From NCBI RefSeq assembly GCF_003002095.1, contig NZ_PVZC01000009.1:1-64000 (forward strand): a stretch of 64,000 nucleotides of DNA. The letters are read 5' to 3'. The notes beneath the pieces are model-generated. The model saw only the letters and a program-made list of their open reading frames with translations. It ran no database searches and had not been told where the DNA came from. Each line of letters begins with the position of its first letter. The first letter of the stretch is position 1. Made by a program: the position numbers and the translations under genes. Shown here one piece after another: positions 17,450 through 26,172 of this stretch. This DNA is from Allonocardiopsis opalescens (GTDB taxonomy: Bacteria; Actinomycetota; Actinomycetes; Streptosporangiales; Streptosporangiaceae).

Positions 17450-18172
17450 TCAGCCCGCAGGTGCCAGAGTCATCAGCCCGCAGCCGTACGCCTTGGCCCG
17501 GCCGATCCCCGAGGTGAGTGCGCGGCGCAGCGCATCAGGGTCGGTGACCTCCAGGCGCCCGTCGAAGGTGGCCGTGGACAGGGTGACGCGGTTCTTGCGC
17601 GGCTTTCCTGACGGCGCCTCCTCGGACTTGCCGAAGTCGAGTCGACGGCGGTCGTGGACGATCAACTGATGCTCATCGCCCTGGGGCAGCCGCCGCTGCT
17701 CCGGCGGCTTCTCCAGCACCCGGAAACCCGCCGCCGCCTGCCGTTGCAGTAGCCAGCCCATCTGGTGGCGCGGTGTGACGTGGGCTGTCACCTTCGTCGG
17801 CTCGTCCTCGTGGCGGCGGATGCTGTGCACGGGATTGGCGGTCAGGCGGAAGGCCCAGATGTCGCCCTTGGTCAGGCGGTCGAGGAACGGCGCGTAGTCG
17901 CGGGTCTGCCATTCAGGTTGCGTCGGCCAGCCGGCCTGCTCGGCGAGGTGGGTGAGGTCGGGTCGCGACGGGCTGACGACGTACAGGAAGACCTCGGCGC
18001 GCGCGTTGCGGTCGACCCGCCACAGCACACGGGCGCCGCCACGGTCGCGGGGGTCGCTGGGCAGTATGTCGGGGAAGGACGCCAGGACGGCGGCGTGCAT
18101 GGCCTGCGGCGACGCGAGCAGTCTGCGCGCGCCGATCCGCGCGGTGTTGAAGCGGAAGCGGGTCAGGTGCAT
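17450..18172 (-). CDS. cas6e: CRISPR pre-crRNA endoribonuclease Cas6e
   Basis: A 240-residue Cas6e (CasE/Cse3) that cuts at the base of the repeat hairpin and stays bound to the crRNA 3' handle. It starts MHLTRFRFNTARIGARRLLA; His26 in SPQAMHAAVL corresponds to the catalytic histidine. The C-terminal GIGRAKAYGCGLMTLAP is the glycine-rich RNA-binding loop. It lies between cas5e and cas1 in the operon with a nine-base gap to cas5e. Confidence 0.95.
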   Translation of the reverse strand: MHLTRFRFNTARIGARRLLASPQAMHAAVLASFPDILPSDPRDRGGARVLWRVDRNARAEVFLYVVSPSRPDLTHLAEQAGWPTQPEWQTRDYAPFLDRLTKGDIWAFRLTANPVHSIRRHEDEPTKVTAHVTPRHQMGWLLQRQAAAGFRVLEKPPEQRRLPQGDEHQLIVHDRRRLDFGKSEEAPSGKPRKNRVTLSTATFDGRLEVTDPDALRRALTSGIGRAKAYGCGLMTLAPAG

Positions 18173-18181
18173 CGGGTCACC

Positions 18182-18889
18182 TCACAGGGTCGCCATCGGA
18201 TCGTGCTCGGGCACCGTGCGGCGTGCCCGGAAGCCGGGATTGGGCACCTCGACGGTGTCGGGATGGACGCCGCGCAGCGCGTAGCGGCGGTGCAGCGGAT
18301 CGAAGCTGAGGGGATGGTCGCGCAGAGTGTCGGGCCTCCCGTGCTCCGGGCGTGCGTCCACGAAGGTGTCGAGCCGTACGTACGCCTCTTCGGCGCGCCC
18401 CCGCCGGTACCATTCGGCGGCGTGCCATTCCTCGTCGGCCAGCGCTTCCTCAAGCGGCTTGCCGACCCGGACGCCCAGGTTGATCGGGCGCGACGGCGGG
18501 CATGACCGCCGCCCGAGGAACGGCAGGAACCGGGGTTCCCGAACCGCCCGATCGAGGTCGGCGATCAGGGCGTCGTCGCCTTCGAAGGCCGCGACGAACA
18601 CCGCGTCGGCCAGGTAGTAGCGCTCCGACAGCGGCATCGCCTGCCCGGTCGCGAAGTGCGAGGCGGTCTGGAAGTCGCGGATCCGGGTGCCGCGCTGGTC
18701 GACGCGCACGCCGAACCGCAGCGCGGCCAGGTCGGCGAGGTCGGCGGTGCGCTGGCGTCCCTGCGCCGCGGCGACCAGTCCGATCACGCCGCTCTTGGTC
18801 GGCGCGTGCTCGGTGCTGCGGCGGGCGAAGCGCGACGAGGCGCCCCATGCCTGGAGCGGCCCCGCCAGCAGCAGCATGAGCACGCTCAT
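18182..18889 (-). CDS. cas5e: Cascade subunit Cas5e
   Basis: A 235-residue Cas5e (CasD), which binds the crRNA 5' handle in Cascade. The N-terminal LLLLAGPLQAWGASSRFARR is the family hallmark, followed by PTKSGVIGLVAAAQG and the RVDQRGTRIRDFQTA segment. Its ATG overlaps the cas7e stop by four bases. Confidence 0.95.
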   Translation of the reverse strand: MSVLMLLLAGPLQAWGASSRFARRSTEHAPTKSGVIGLVAAAQGRQRTADLADLAALRFGVRVDQRGTRIRDFQTASHFATGQAMPLSERYYLADAVFVAAFEGDDALIADLDRAVREPRFLPFLGRRSCPPSRPINLGVRVGKPLEEALADEEWHAAEWYRRGRAEEAYVRLDTFVDARPEHGRPDTLRDHPLSFDPLHRRYALRGVHPDTVEVPNPGFRARRTVPEHDPMATL

Positions 18890-20079
18890 TCCGACGCGTC
18901 CTGCCGCCGCACCACCGCTGTGCCGACGGCCGAAACGAGTTCGCCGATCGACACCTCCGTGCCGGCGCCGGCCAGCTTCTCGGTGCTCGCGCCGACCCGC
19001 ACCACCCAGCTCTCCACGCCGTCCTCGACATCGAAGGCGTGTTCGACCTGCGGGATGTGGTCGGCCAGCCGCTCGACGGCCTCGCGGAGGTGCCCCCCGC
19101 CCTGGAGGGCCGGCACCGGCTCCTCGAAGGCGCCGACGAAGCTGACGGGACGAGTGGAGCGCAGCTTGACCAGCACCGCGTCCGGCAGGGTGTGGTTGCC
19201 GAAGGTGTTGCTCTTGCCGGTCGGCATCGACTCGACGAAGCCGCGGACGAACGCCTCCACCGCCCGCCGCAGCGGTTCGTGGACGGACTCGTCCTCGCGC
19301 AGCCCCGCACCCAGGTTGCGGCGCAGCTGGTCCACGTCGAGAGCGGCGTAGCGGTAGAGGGTGGCGGAGTTGAACTCCACGGTGCCGATCATCCCGGCGC
19401 CGGGCTCGGCGTCGGTGTTCTCGTCGTCGACGGCCGTGTAGTAGTCGGACTCGTTCTCGACGGCGTGGACGCTGATCGCGTGCGCGACCTGGGCGGCGGC
19501 GTCCACGTTGATGTCGGCGCCGTCCGCCACCATCCGGCCGAACAGGGCGATGTCGACCGAGTGGCGGGTGTCGGCGATCTCCTTGGCTCGTGCCTTGTTC
19601 TCCTTGTCCTTGAGGAAGGCGGTGATGTCGTCGCGTCCCTCCACGGCCAGTGCCGCCAGGCCGTCGCGCTGGCGGGCGCTGAGGAACATGAGGTACGCGG
19701 ACTCGCGGGGCGGTGCGGCGGCCCCGGCGTTCTTCGCCGCGTCGGCCTTGCGCTTGGGCACCTCGATCTTGGACCCGGTGGCCGCCTGCACGACCTCGGC
19801 GGCCAGGTGGAGGGCCTGGGCCTCCTCGATGGAGGGGTCGATCCCACGGATGCGCCCGGCGACGAGTTCGGCGACTTTCTTGGTGCGCACGCCCAGTTCA
19901 CCGGGGTCGAGCATCGAGTGGAAGGCGCGGCGGGTGGCCCGCTTCCACGCCTGGCTGGACACGCGCGCCCGCCGCACCCCGCCGTAGATGGCGGTCTTCG
20001 GTGCCCCGGTGTCGTCGCGGTTGAGGTTGCTCGGCGGCACGGTCTGCAGGACGTGCACGTCGATGATGGTTCGGCTCAT
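18886..20079 (-). CDS. cas7e: Cascade backbone subunit Cas7e
   Basis: A 397-residue Cas7e (CasC/Cse4), six copies of which form the crRNA-binding filament. It starts MSRTIIDVHVLQTVPPSNLN, then DDTGAPKTAIYGGVRRARVS and QAWKRATRRAF, the conserved RNA-contacting N-terminus. KSNTFGNHTLPDAVLVKLR and RPVSFVGAFEEP are further family blocks. It overlaps both cse2 and cas5e by four bases. Confidence 0.96.
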   Translation of the reverse strand: MSRTIIDVHVLQTVPPSNLNRDDTGAPKTAIYGGVRRARVSSQAWKRATRRAFHSMLDPGELGVRTKKVAELVAGRIRGIDPSIEEAQALHLAAEVVQAATGSKIEVPKRKADAAKNAGAAAPPRESAYLMFLSARQRDGLAALAVEGRDDITAFLKDKENKARAKEIADTRHSVDIALFGRMVADGADINVDAAAQVAHAISVHAVENESDYYTAVDDENTDAEPGAGMIGTVEFNSATLYRYAALDVDQLRRNLGAGLREDESVHEPLRRAVEAFVRGFVESMPTGKSNTFGNHTLPDAVLVKLRSTRPVSFVGAFEEPVPALQGGGHLREAVERLADHIPQVEHAFDVEDGVESWVVRVGASTEKLAGAGTEVSIGELVSAVGTAVVRRQDASE

Positions 20080-20753
20080 GGCTGGTCCTTCGCTGTGGTG
20101 TCGACATCGGGGACGGCGGAGTCGTCGGCCGCCTGGACCGCGCGGTCGCGGTGGGCGTGGAAGTCGCGGGCCCAGGCCAGGCGCACGCGGTTGATGCCGC
20201 CGGGTTGCTGGAAGGTGTGGAGTTGGCCCGCGAGCAGTCCGTAGTCGAGGGGGATGGACTCGCCCCGCAGCAGGACGACGATCTCGCGCAGCCGGTAGGC
20301 GAGGGTGGCGGTGGTGGTGGCGCTGCCGGCCTGCACGAAGCGCTTGCGGAGCGGTTCGTCGATGTCGTTGCCCGGCATGAGGCGGCGGACGGCGCCGCCG
20401 AGTCCGCGCCCGGGGCGGTGCATCCCGGCGTCGCGGCGCGACTGCTGGTGCACGGCGAAGAGGGTCAGTGCGATGTGCGCGGCCGTCTCGACCTGCTCCT
20501 GGGCGGCCTCGGCCCGCGCGGAATCGTGGGAGGGCGGCCTAACGTCGTACAGTTCGGGGCCGCCGGCCAGGCCCCACAGGTCGGGGACCTCCGCGAGCGT
20601 CCGGCCCGCCCCCCGGCGCAGCCGGGCGAGGGCGGCGACGGCCCCGGGGCGGTCTCGCAGGTAGTCGCGCTGGAGTGCGGTGACGCGCTCGTGTACGAAG
20701 GCGGCGACGGCACCGTAGGGCTGCGGCCGCTCTCGGGTGGTCGTTGCGCTCAT
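20076..20753 (-). CDS. cse2: Cascade small subunit Cse2
   Basis: A 225-residue Cse2 (CasB), all-helical, two copies of which stabilise the displaced strand in the Cascade R-loop. Recognisable blocks are LARLRRGAGRTLAEVPDLWG, AAHIALTLFAVHQQS and RRLMPGNDIDEPLRKRF. It overlaps cas8e and cas7e by four bases each. Confidence 0.93.
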   Translation of the reverse strand: MSATTTRERPQPYGAVAAFVHERVTALQRDYLRDRPGAVAALARLRRGAGRTLAEVPDLWGLAGGPELYDVRPPSHDSARAEAAQEQVETAAHIALTLFAVHQQSRRDAGMHRPGRGLGGAVRRLMPGNDIDEPLRKRFVQAGSATTTATLAYRLREIVVLLRGESIPLDYGLLAGQLHTFQQPGGINRVRLAWARDFHAHRDRAVQAADDSAVPDVDTTAKDQP

Positions 20754-22399
20754 GCGGACACCTCGGTGCTTCGCTCAGGAACGGACAGTTTCAGGGCCTT
20801 GCGGAGTTCGGCCCGGAACCGCAGATCGGCGCGGCCGGCCGACAGCCACATGTCGCCGTTCGGACCGCGGACCACTCGTCCGATCCACGCGGCCTCGCCG
20901 GCCTCCGCTACCAGCCGGGCGCCGATGCGGCTGAGGAGCCGGTGCGCCTCGCGCTGCCACTCCGCACGGCGTTCCAGGGCGTCCTCTCGCCGCGTCAGCC
21001 CGCTCAGCCAGTCGCGAAACGGGCCGTCGAGGGCGCCGAATCCCTGATCACGAGCCGCCTGGCGCGGCGAGTCGGTGGGGGCTCCGGCCGCTTCGGCCAG
21101 ATCCGACGCCAGGTAGCCGAGCACGGTGACGGCGTCCTCGGCGTCGTTGGCCGCGTCGACGGCCGTCTGGCCGAGGACGCCGTCGCGGTCGTGCAGCACG
21201 ACGACGGCCATGGTGAGTGCGTCGTCGACGATCTCGTCGATGACCGACTGCTGGGTGCCATAGACGGCGCTGACGATCCGGGCGCGGATCAGCCTGCCGT
21301 CGTCGAGGTAGTCGTCATTGGCCAGCCGGGCGATCCAGTCCAGCACGCGCGGACGGACGATCGCGGCCGCCTCCTGGCGCTGCTCCGCTCCGCGCACGCG
21401 TCCGGTGACGAGTGCGCCCAGCCCGCGCCAGGCGCTGCGCGCGGGGTCGTGCTCGCGCGGCAGGTAGACCTGCGGCAGACCGAGCTTCTTCTCCTGTGCC
21501 GGGCTGCGCCGCCAGGCCGTCATCGGCTCGCGGTCGTGCATATTGCGCGGCGTCAGCGGATCGCCGTAGGCGACCAGCACCCCGTGCACGCCGTCGGCGT
21601 CGTAGTGCAGGCGCAGCCGGCGGCTCTGCCAGGTGTAGAGATCGCGGAGCCCGGAGGGGCGCCCGCCGGGTTCGGCCGCGGCCGGGCCGGCCGGCTCGCG
21701 GCGCCAGGCGGGCCGGTCGTCGGCGGCGGCGGCGCGCAGATTGTCCGTGTCGGCCGCGATGAGGTTGAGCAGCAGGGTCTCGGCCAGGTCGTCGCCCTCC
21801 GCGTACACGCCGCCGAGGGTGCCGGCCCAGCCGACGCCGAGCGGATAGCCCTTGCCGCCTTTGACGCGGGGGTCGCCCACGGCACCGGACTTGATGCCCG
21901 AGGGGTCGAAGGCGTGGGCGTGCACCACCCAGCGGGCCGCTTCGGCGAAGCCGAGCCGGTCGGTGCCCCGCGCCCGCATGGTGAAGAACGGCGCGTTGTT
22001 GGGCACGTCGGCGACCAGGCGGTCGAGCGAGGAGACCTCGTTCTTCGCGGTGTGCAGATCGCCGACCTGGCAGAACGGAGCCGATGGGTGCAGCAGATCG
22101 AAGCGGGCGCGGTGGTCGTGCAGGTACGCGCGGACCGCGGCCGCGGGGATGCCGCCCTGCCACAGTTCGTGCCAGTCGTCGGCGCTGGCGGGGCCGTCAA
22201 TGGCGTCGTGCAGGATCGCCAGCAGCAGCCTGAGCAGCGCGAACTCCTGGGTGGGCACATCACCGACGAGACGGCGCAGGTCCTTGGCCTGTTCGAAGAC
22301 CTCGACCAGGGACAGTTCGCCCTCGGAGCCGTCCAGCCGCAGGACCGGCAGCCACGGGCTCGTGGTGAGGTCGAACGAGGGGGCGGATGGATCAGTCAT
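20750..22399 (-). CDS. cas8e: Cascade large subunit Cas8e (Cse1)
   Basis: A 549-residue Cse1/CasA, the Cascade subunit that recognises the PAM and recruits Cas3. It begins SFDLTTSPWLPVLRLDGSEG, the usual first block of Cse1, and has LFDLLHPSAPFCQVGDLH and NNAPFFTMRARGTDRLGFAE further on. A YPLGVGWAGTLGGVYAEGDD segment matches the Cse1 core. The ATG at 22399 lies within the end of cas3 (eight-base overlap). Confidence 0.95.
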   Translation of the reverse strand: MTDPSAPSFDLTTSPWLPVLRLDGSEGELSLVEVFEQAKDLRRLVGDVPTQEFALLRLLLAILHDAIDGPASADDWHELWQGGIPAAAVRAYLHDHRARFDLLHPSAPFCQVGDLHTAKNEVSSLDRLVADVPNNAPFFTMRARGTDRLGFAEAARWVVHAHAFDPSGIKSGAVGDPRVKGGKGYPLGVGWAGTLGGVYAEGDDLAETLLLNLIAADTDNLRAAAADDRPAWRREPAGPAAAEPGGRPSGLRDLYTWQSRRLRLHYDADGVHGVLVAYGDPLTPRNMHDREPMTAWRRSPAQEKKLGLPQVYLPREHDPARSAWRGLGALVTGRVRGAEQRQEAAAIVRPRVLDWIARLANDDYLDDGRLIRARIVSAVYGTQQSVIDEIVDDALTMAVVVLHDRDGVLGQTAVDAANDAEDAVTVLGYLASDLAEAAGAPTDSPRQAARDQGFGALDGPFRDWLSGLTRREDALERRAEWQREAHRLLSRIGARLVAEAGEAAWIGRVVRGPNGDMWLSAGRADLRFRAELRKALKLSVPERSTEVSA

Positions 22400-25337
22400 C
22401 GGCGATCACCTTGAGCCCGTCAGAGCGGCTGTAATCGAGTTGGAATCCTGCCAGGCGGGTATGACAGTCCGAATCCAGCACCAGGACCAGCTCGCCGGCC
22501 AGCCAGTGGGACTCCTTGGTCTGCCAGGCCGGGAAGTAATTGGCTTCGAGTTCCGCGATCGCGCGGTCGAGGACGCTTGACCGCTCGAACTGCCATGGCA
22601 GCCGCAGCCCGCACGACGCGACGACGCGCGCCGAACGCGGCGGTGGAGCCGTCTCGGTGGGCAGTTCGATCCCGCCCCGCCCTTCGGTGAGCCACGGAAC
22701 CGTGACAAGGGCGCCGTCGGCGCGCCGCTGCACGACCAGCACTTCGACGGTGTCCTTGCTGTCGCGTACCTGGGCGCGGCCGCGCCGGGAGTCGTCAACG
22801 TCGCCCACCCCCGCGTCCACCCAGCCGACCAGGGCGCTGCCGTCGCGGCCGGAGCCGTTGAGCAGGAAGGCTTGGGCGCGGTCGGCCTGGTCGGCGCGGT
22901 GGTGCCGGTAGGCGCGCCGGGCCTTCTCGGTCTCGGTGTGCCACTCGTCGGGGCCGACCGGCTCGGAGCCGTAGGCGTCCTGCACCAGCGGGCTGATGGC
23001 GTCGGGGAGCCGGACAGGTGGCACTCCGGCGGCGCCGGTTTCTGTCAGGTCGGTCAGGTACGGGTCCAGGACGGCGAGGGAGCGCAGGAGCGGATAGGTC
23101 TGATAGACGCGGCGGGAACCTCTGACCGGCATGGGCGGGCGGCCGTTCCAGTCGTCGACGCCGGTGACGTAGCACCTGGCGGCGCGCAGGCGGGCGGGGC
23201 GCCCGAGCTGCCCCTCGCCCCGCTCGTGCCGGTGCAGCCGGCCCATGCGCTGCAGCATCAGGTCGATGGGGGCCAGGTCGGTGACCATCAGATCGAAGTC
23301 CACGTCCAGCGACTGCTCGGCGACCTGGGTGGCGACGACGACACACCTCTCCGGGCGTTCGCCCTTCATCGCGGCGACCGTGGCGGGTGGACCGAAGTCC
23401 GCCAGCAGCCGGGCGTCGTTGTCGGCGCGGTCCAGATCGAGGAAGCGCGCATGCGCGATACGGACCTGGGTGTCGGGCAGACTCTCCCGCAGCCGCGCGG
23501 CGGCCGCGTGTGCCCGGTCCACGGTGTTGCGCACCACCAGCGCGCACCCGCCGCCCGCCAGCTCGTCCGCCAGCAGATCGGCGAGGCGGTCGAGGTCGTC
23601 GGACAGCCTGACCAGCGTCACCTCGGTACCGCGCCCGGAGGCGGTGGGGCATGAGATCGCGGGTTCGGCGCCGCGCACAACGGTCGTGATCAGCGGATAG
23701 CCGCGCGCCTCCGCAATCGGTGCGTATTCGGCCGCATGCGGATCGGCGTCGGCCAGGCCGGCGTAGGCGGCGGCGAGTTCACGGCGGCGAGCGGCCGGAA
23801 GCGTGGCCGACAGGATGACGACCGGCACCCGGTAGGCGCCCAGCCAGGAGAGCACCCGGTCCAGGTACGCGTTCATGTAGGTGTCGTAGGCGTGCGCCTC
23901 GTCGATGACGACGACCTTCCCCGCGACGGCGAGGTGGCGCAGGGCCAAGTGGCGGCTTTTCAGCCCGGCGAACAGCAGCTGGTCGATGGTGCCGACAGCG
24001 AACGACGACAGCATGCCCTTCTTGCGGCCGCGCAGCCAGTGGTGGGCGACCAGTTCGGCCGAGGCCGCGGGGGTGTCCGCCCGGTGGTGCCACTCGCTTC
24101 CGCCGCCGTCGCGGCCGATGTCGGCGACCGGGCCGCGCATCAGCCCGGCGTACTGCTCGTTCAGCGCCGCCTTGGAGTGCGCCAGGAACACCGAGTGCGC
24201 CCCGGTCCCCGCGTGCTCGTCCGGCAGGTGGTCCAGCCAGCGCAGAAGGCGGGGGAACATCGCGTTCCCCGTCGCCATGGTCGGCAGCGCGACGAAGCAC
24301 CCGCCCGCGCCGGAACGGGCCGCGAAGACCTCGGCGGCGGCCAGTGCCGCCTCGGTCTTGCCCTCCCCCATCGGCGCCTCGATCACCATCAGTCCCGGCG
24401 CCGGCATCGCGCGGGCCAGGCGGACGGCCTCCTCCTGCACCGGGCGGAGCCGCGCGCCGGGCGGCAGGTCGAAGCGGGCGGCGAACAGGTCGGCGGGCGC
24501 ACCGACCGGCTCGACGGCCGTCCACGGGCCGGGCAGGTCCAAGGCCCGCCAAGCCGACTCGATCCGCCGCTCCTGGCCGGCGAGCCCGTCGGGGAAGTAC
24601 GGGAAGAGGTCGGGGTTGCTCGCGATCCAGTCCGCGACGATGACCAGCGCGGTCAGCAGCACCTGGACCGGTTGGGGCAGCTGCACGTCCCGCCAGTCGG
24701 CGAGACGGTCCCCGACTCCGCAGGCGAGAGCGGCCGCGTCAAGCAGTTCGTCCTGCACGGCGCGCCAGGCGTCCTCAGCTCCGGGCGTCCGCAGCAGCGC
24801 GGGATGCCTGCGCAGTTCGCTGATATCGGAGTGGCTGGGCGGCACACCGTGATGCCCCCCGACGACGACCGCCAACTGCGCGGTCGCCCGCCGCGCCCAG
24901 CCGTGGTGCTCGGTGAGCCACTCCTGCAGCAGCAACTGGCCGGCCAGGCCATGCGGGCCGAGCCGGCGGTCCGGCATCCGCTTCTCGCCCGGCATCGCCA
25001 GGCCCTCGTCCCGCATGGCCACGGCCAGGGCTTCGACCTGACAGGCGAAGGCCGGCGCCGCCTTGCCGATATCGTGCACGGCCGCCAGCCAGACGGCGAG
25101 CCGGCGGGCATCATCCATCCCGCCCGGCAACGCGGTGGCGATCAGCCTCCGAACCTGGCCAGGCAGCCACTCGTCCCACAGCAGCCCCGCGACCAGCCCC
25201 GAGTCGGCCATATGCCGCCACAGCGGCAGCCAGCCCTCGGTATCGCGATCGTGCTTGGCCCAGACCGCCCTGGCCTGCTTACTGAGACAGGCCGCTTGGA
25301 GTTCCGGGAAATCCCCGATAGACACGAATGTATTCAA
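22392..25337 (-). CDS. cas3: CRISPR-associated helicase/nuclease Cas3, type I-E
   Basis: A 981-residue Cas3 with an N-terminal HD nuclease domain (HDIGK at 88-92, GGHHG at 160-164, ADW near 236) followed by an SF2 helicase (Walker A APMGEGKT 321-328, DEAH in VVIDEAHAYD near 475, SATLP, and the QVAEQSLDVDFDLMVTDLAP motif VI region). It degrades DNA marked by Cascade. All motifs are intact. The frame begins with TTG at 25337; GTG 25325 is an alternative start, and neither has a clear ribosome site. It heads the cas operon. Its upstream DNA carries a weak promoter (TGGACA, 25385-25380, N16, TACGAG) and the mini-CRISPR target described below. Confidence 0.96.
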   Translation of the reverse strand: MNTFVSIGDFPELQAACLSKQARAVWAKHDRDTEGWLPLWRHMADSGLVAGLLWDEWLPGQVRRLIATALPGGMDDARRLAVWLAAVHDIGKAAPAFACQVEALAVAMRDEGLAMPGEKRMPDRRLGPHGLAGQLLLQEWLTEHHGWARRATAQLAVVVGGHHGVPPSHSDISELRRHPALLRTPGAEDAWRAVQDELLDAAALACGVGDRLADWRDVQLPQPVQVLLTALVIVADWIASNPDLFPYFPDGLAGQERRIESAWRALDLPGPWTAVEPVGAPADLFAARFDLPPGARLRPVQEEAVRLARAMPAPGLMVIEAPMGEGKTEAALAAAEVFAARSGAGGCFVALPTMATGNAMFPRLLRWLDHLPDEHAGTGAHSVFLAHSKAALNEQYAGLMRGPVADIGRDGGGSEWHHRADTPAASAELVAHHWLRGRKKGMLSSFAVGTIDQLLFAGLKSRHLALRHLAVAGKVVVIDEAHAYDTYMNAYLDRVLSWLGAYRVPVVILSATLPAARRRELAAAYAGLADADPHAAEYAPIAEARGYPLITTVVRGAEPAISCPTASGRGTEVTLVRLSDDLDRLADLLADELAGGGCALVVRNTVDRAHAAAARLRESLPDTQVRIAHARFLDLDRADNDARLLADFGPPATVAAMKGERPERCVVVATQVAEQSLDVDFDLMVTDLAPIDLMLQRMGRLHRHERGEGQLGRPARLRAARCYVTGVDDWNGRPPMPVRGSRRVYQTYPLLRSLAVLDPYLTDLTETGAAGVPPVRLPDAISPLVQDAYGSEPVGPDEWHTETEKARRAYRHHRADQADRAQAFLLNGSGRDGSALVGWVDAGVGDVDDSRRGRAQVRDSKDTVEVLVVQRRADGALVTVPWLTEGRGGIELPTETAPPPRSARVVASCGLRLPWQFERSSVLDRAIAELEANYFPAWQTKESHWLAGELVLVLDSDCHTRLAGFQLDYSRSDGLKVIADD

Positions 25338-25403
25338 ATGAAAAAGAGCTATCGATTCTCGTAAAACTTGAGATCACTCTGTCCACATCTGGTCACTCGA
25401 CAC

Positions 25404-25438
25404 GACTGTTCAGAGCACGTGGGCGACCGAACGCTGGC
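25404..25438 (+). promoter_or_regulatory. Partial protospacer of the mini-CRISPR in the cas3 upstream region
   Basis: The plus strand at 25407-25438 (TGTTCAGAGCACGTGGGCGA and on) matches the spacer of the mini-CRISPR at 25581-25613 in the PAM-proximal part: 9 of the first 10 and 17 of the first 23 positions agree, with mismatches at 7, 11, 13, 18, 20 and 22. The 3' part does not match. The flank on the PAM side is GAC (25404-25406), whose last base equals the invariant last repeat base. The site ends about 70 bases upstream of the cas3 start and some 20 bases upstream of a possible -35 element. Partial pairing of this kind would allow binding without cleavage. Function is inferred. Confidence 0.6.
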
Positions 25439-25554
25439 GCAGGGGGTGAAGACCCACCTCGCACGAGGAGCCGTTCGGCGAACGTCGTGCGCCCGCCAAC
25501 CCTCCTACATGTGGAGAAAACGTTCAACTGAATGGATCCGACCGCCTCCTACGT

Positions 25555-25642
25555 AAGATCATCCCGCCTTTGGGGAACACAAGTACCTGCCAGGCACCCA
25601 GGGGCTATGAACAGGGACCATCCCCGCGCGCGCGGGGAGCAC
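25555..25642 (-). CRISPR. Mini-CRISPR (repeat, spacer, degenerate repeat) upstream of cas3; candidate CreR-type regulatory RNA
   Basis: 25614-25642 is a perfect copy of the 29-bp array repeat, 9.6 kb from the array and in the same orientation. It is followed on the minus strand by a 33-base spacer (25581-25613) and a degenerate repeat (25555-25580): GTGTTCCCC against GTGCTCCCC, an A/G-rich core shortened by three bases, and GGGATGATC against GGGATGGTC. The unit would yield a crRNA-like RNA. Its spacer partly matches the DNA upstream of cas3. In CreR systems such RNAs direct Cascade to repress the cas promoter; in CreTA they repress a toxin gene. I see no toxin gene here, so the CreR reading is preferred. 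Confidence 0.75.
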
Positions 25643-25890
25643 GGCTCGCCAAGACTGCAACTGAGGAGCATCCCAATCATCGATCGGGTTTAGATCTGCC
25701 CTGACGAGCAATCTCAGAGTATCCGATCTTCTACGAACCAGTTACAGCCATGTCGTAACGCACACCAGAGGCGTCCAGCCCTGGTATCGTCGGGCGCACG
25801 CCGCATTCCTTCCCGGGGGCGCTGCTCGACGATGACCACTTCCGGGGAACCTGCCACTCATCCACAACAGAACTACGAGGAGTCCCCGGA

Positions 25891-26172
25891 GTGATCTCGA
25901 CACGCGCGCTCGTCATTCTCGCGTTGTCCCTCGGGGCTGCCCTTCTCGCTGGCCTAGGCATGGGCGTTTCCGCTGGGCTGAATGTCGCCGGACAAATGGG
26001 CGACAGCTGGGCACTCATCATCGGTCTCACGTCCGGCCTCGGCTCCGCGCTGGTTGCGGGTCCCGCAACCGCAAGCACATTACATTCCCTGATAACTCAC
26101 GACCGAGTCCACCATGACGAAACTGCGGCTCAGAAAGTCGAAGGCTCGGACAACAACCAGCTCAGGCCCTGA
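25891..26172 (+). CDS. Small two-helix membrane protein, unknown function
   Basis: A 93-residue protein with hydrophobic segments at about residues 6-34 and 42-66 and a charged C-tail (HDRVHHDETAAQKVEG). GTG 25891 has GAGGAG eight bases upstream, and a TATCGT -10-like element sits at 25785. I do not recognise the family. It lies next to the mini-CRISPR but is transcribed away from it, and its end overlaps the convergent oxidoreductase gene by 11 bases. The segment 25643-25890 otherwise holds only its promoter region and that of the mini-CRISPR RNA. Confidence 0.55.
   Translation: MISTRALVILALSLGAALLAGLGMGVSAGLNVAGQMGDSWALIIGLTSGLGSALVAGPATASTLHSLITHDRVHHDETAAQKVEGSDNNQLRP

Noticed and set aside
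25502-25520. CTCC-N7-GGAG followed by an A-run as a terminator for the mini-CRISPR RNA
   Set aside because: On the minus strand, in which that RNA would be made, the A-run precedes the 4-bp stem and would not serve as a U-tract; too weak to list.
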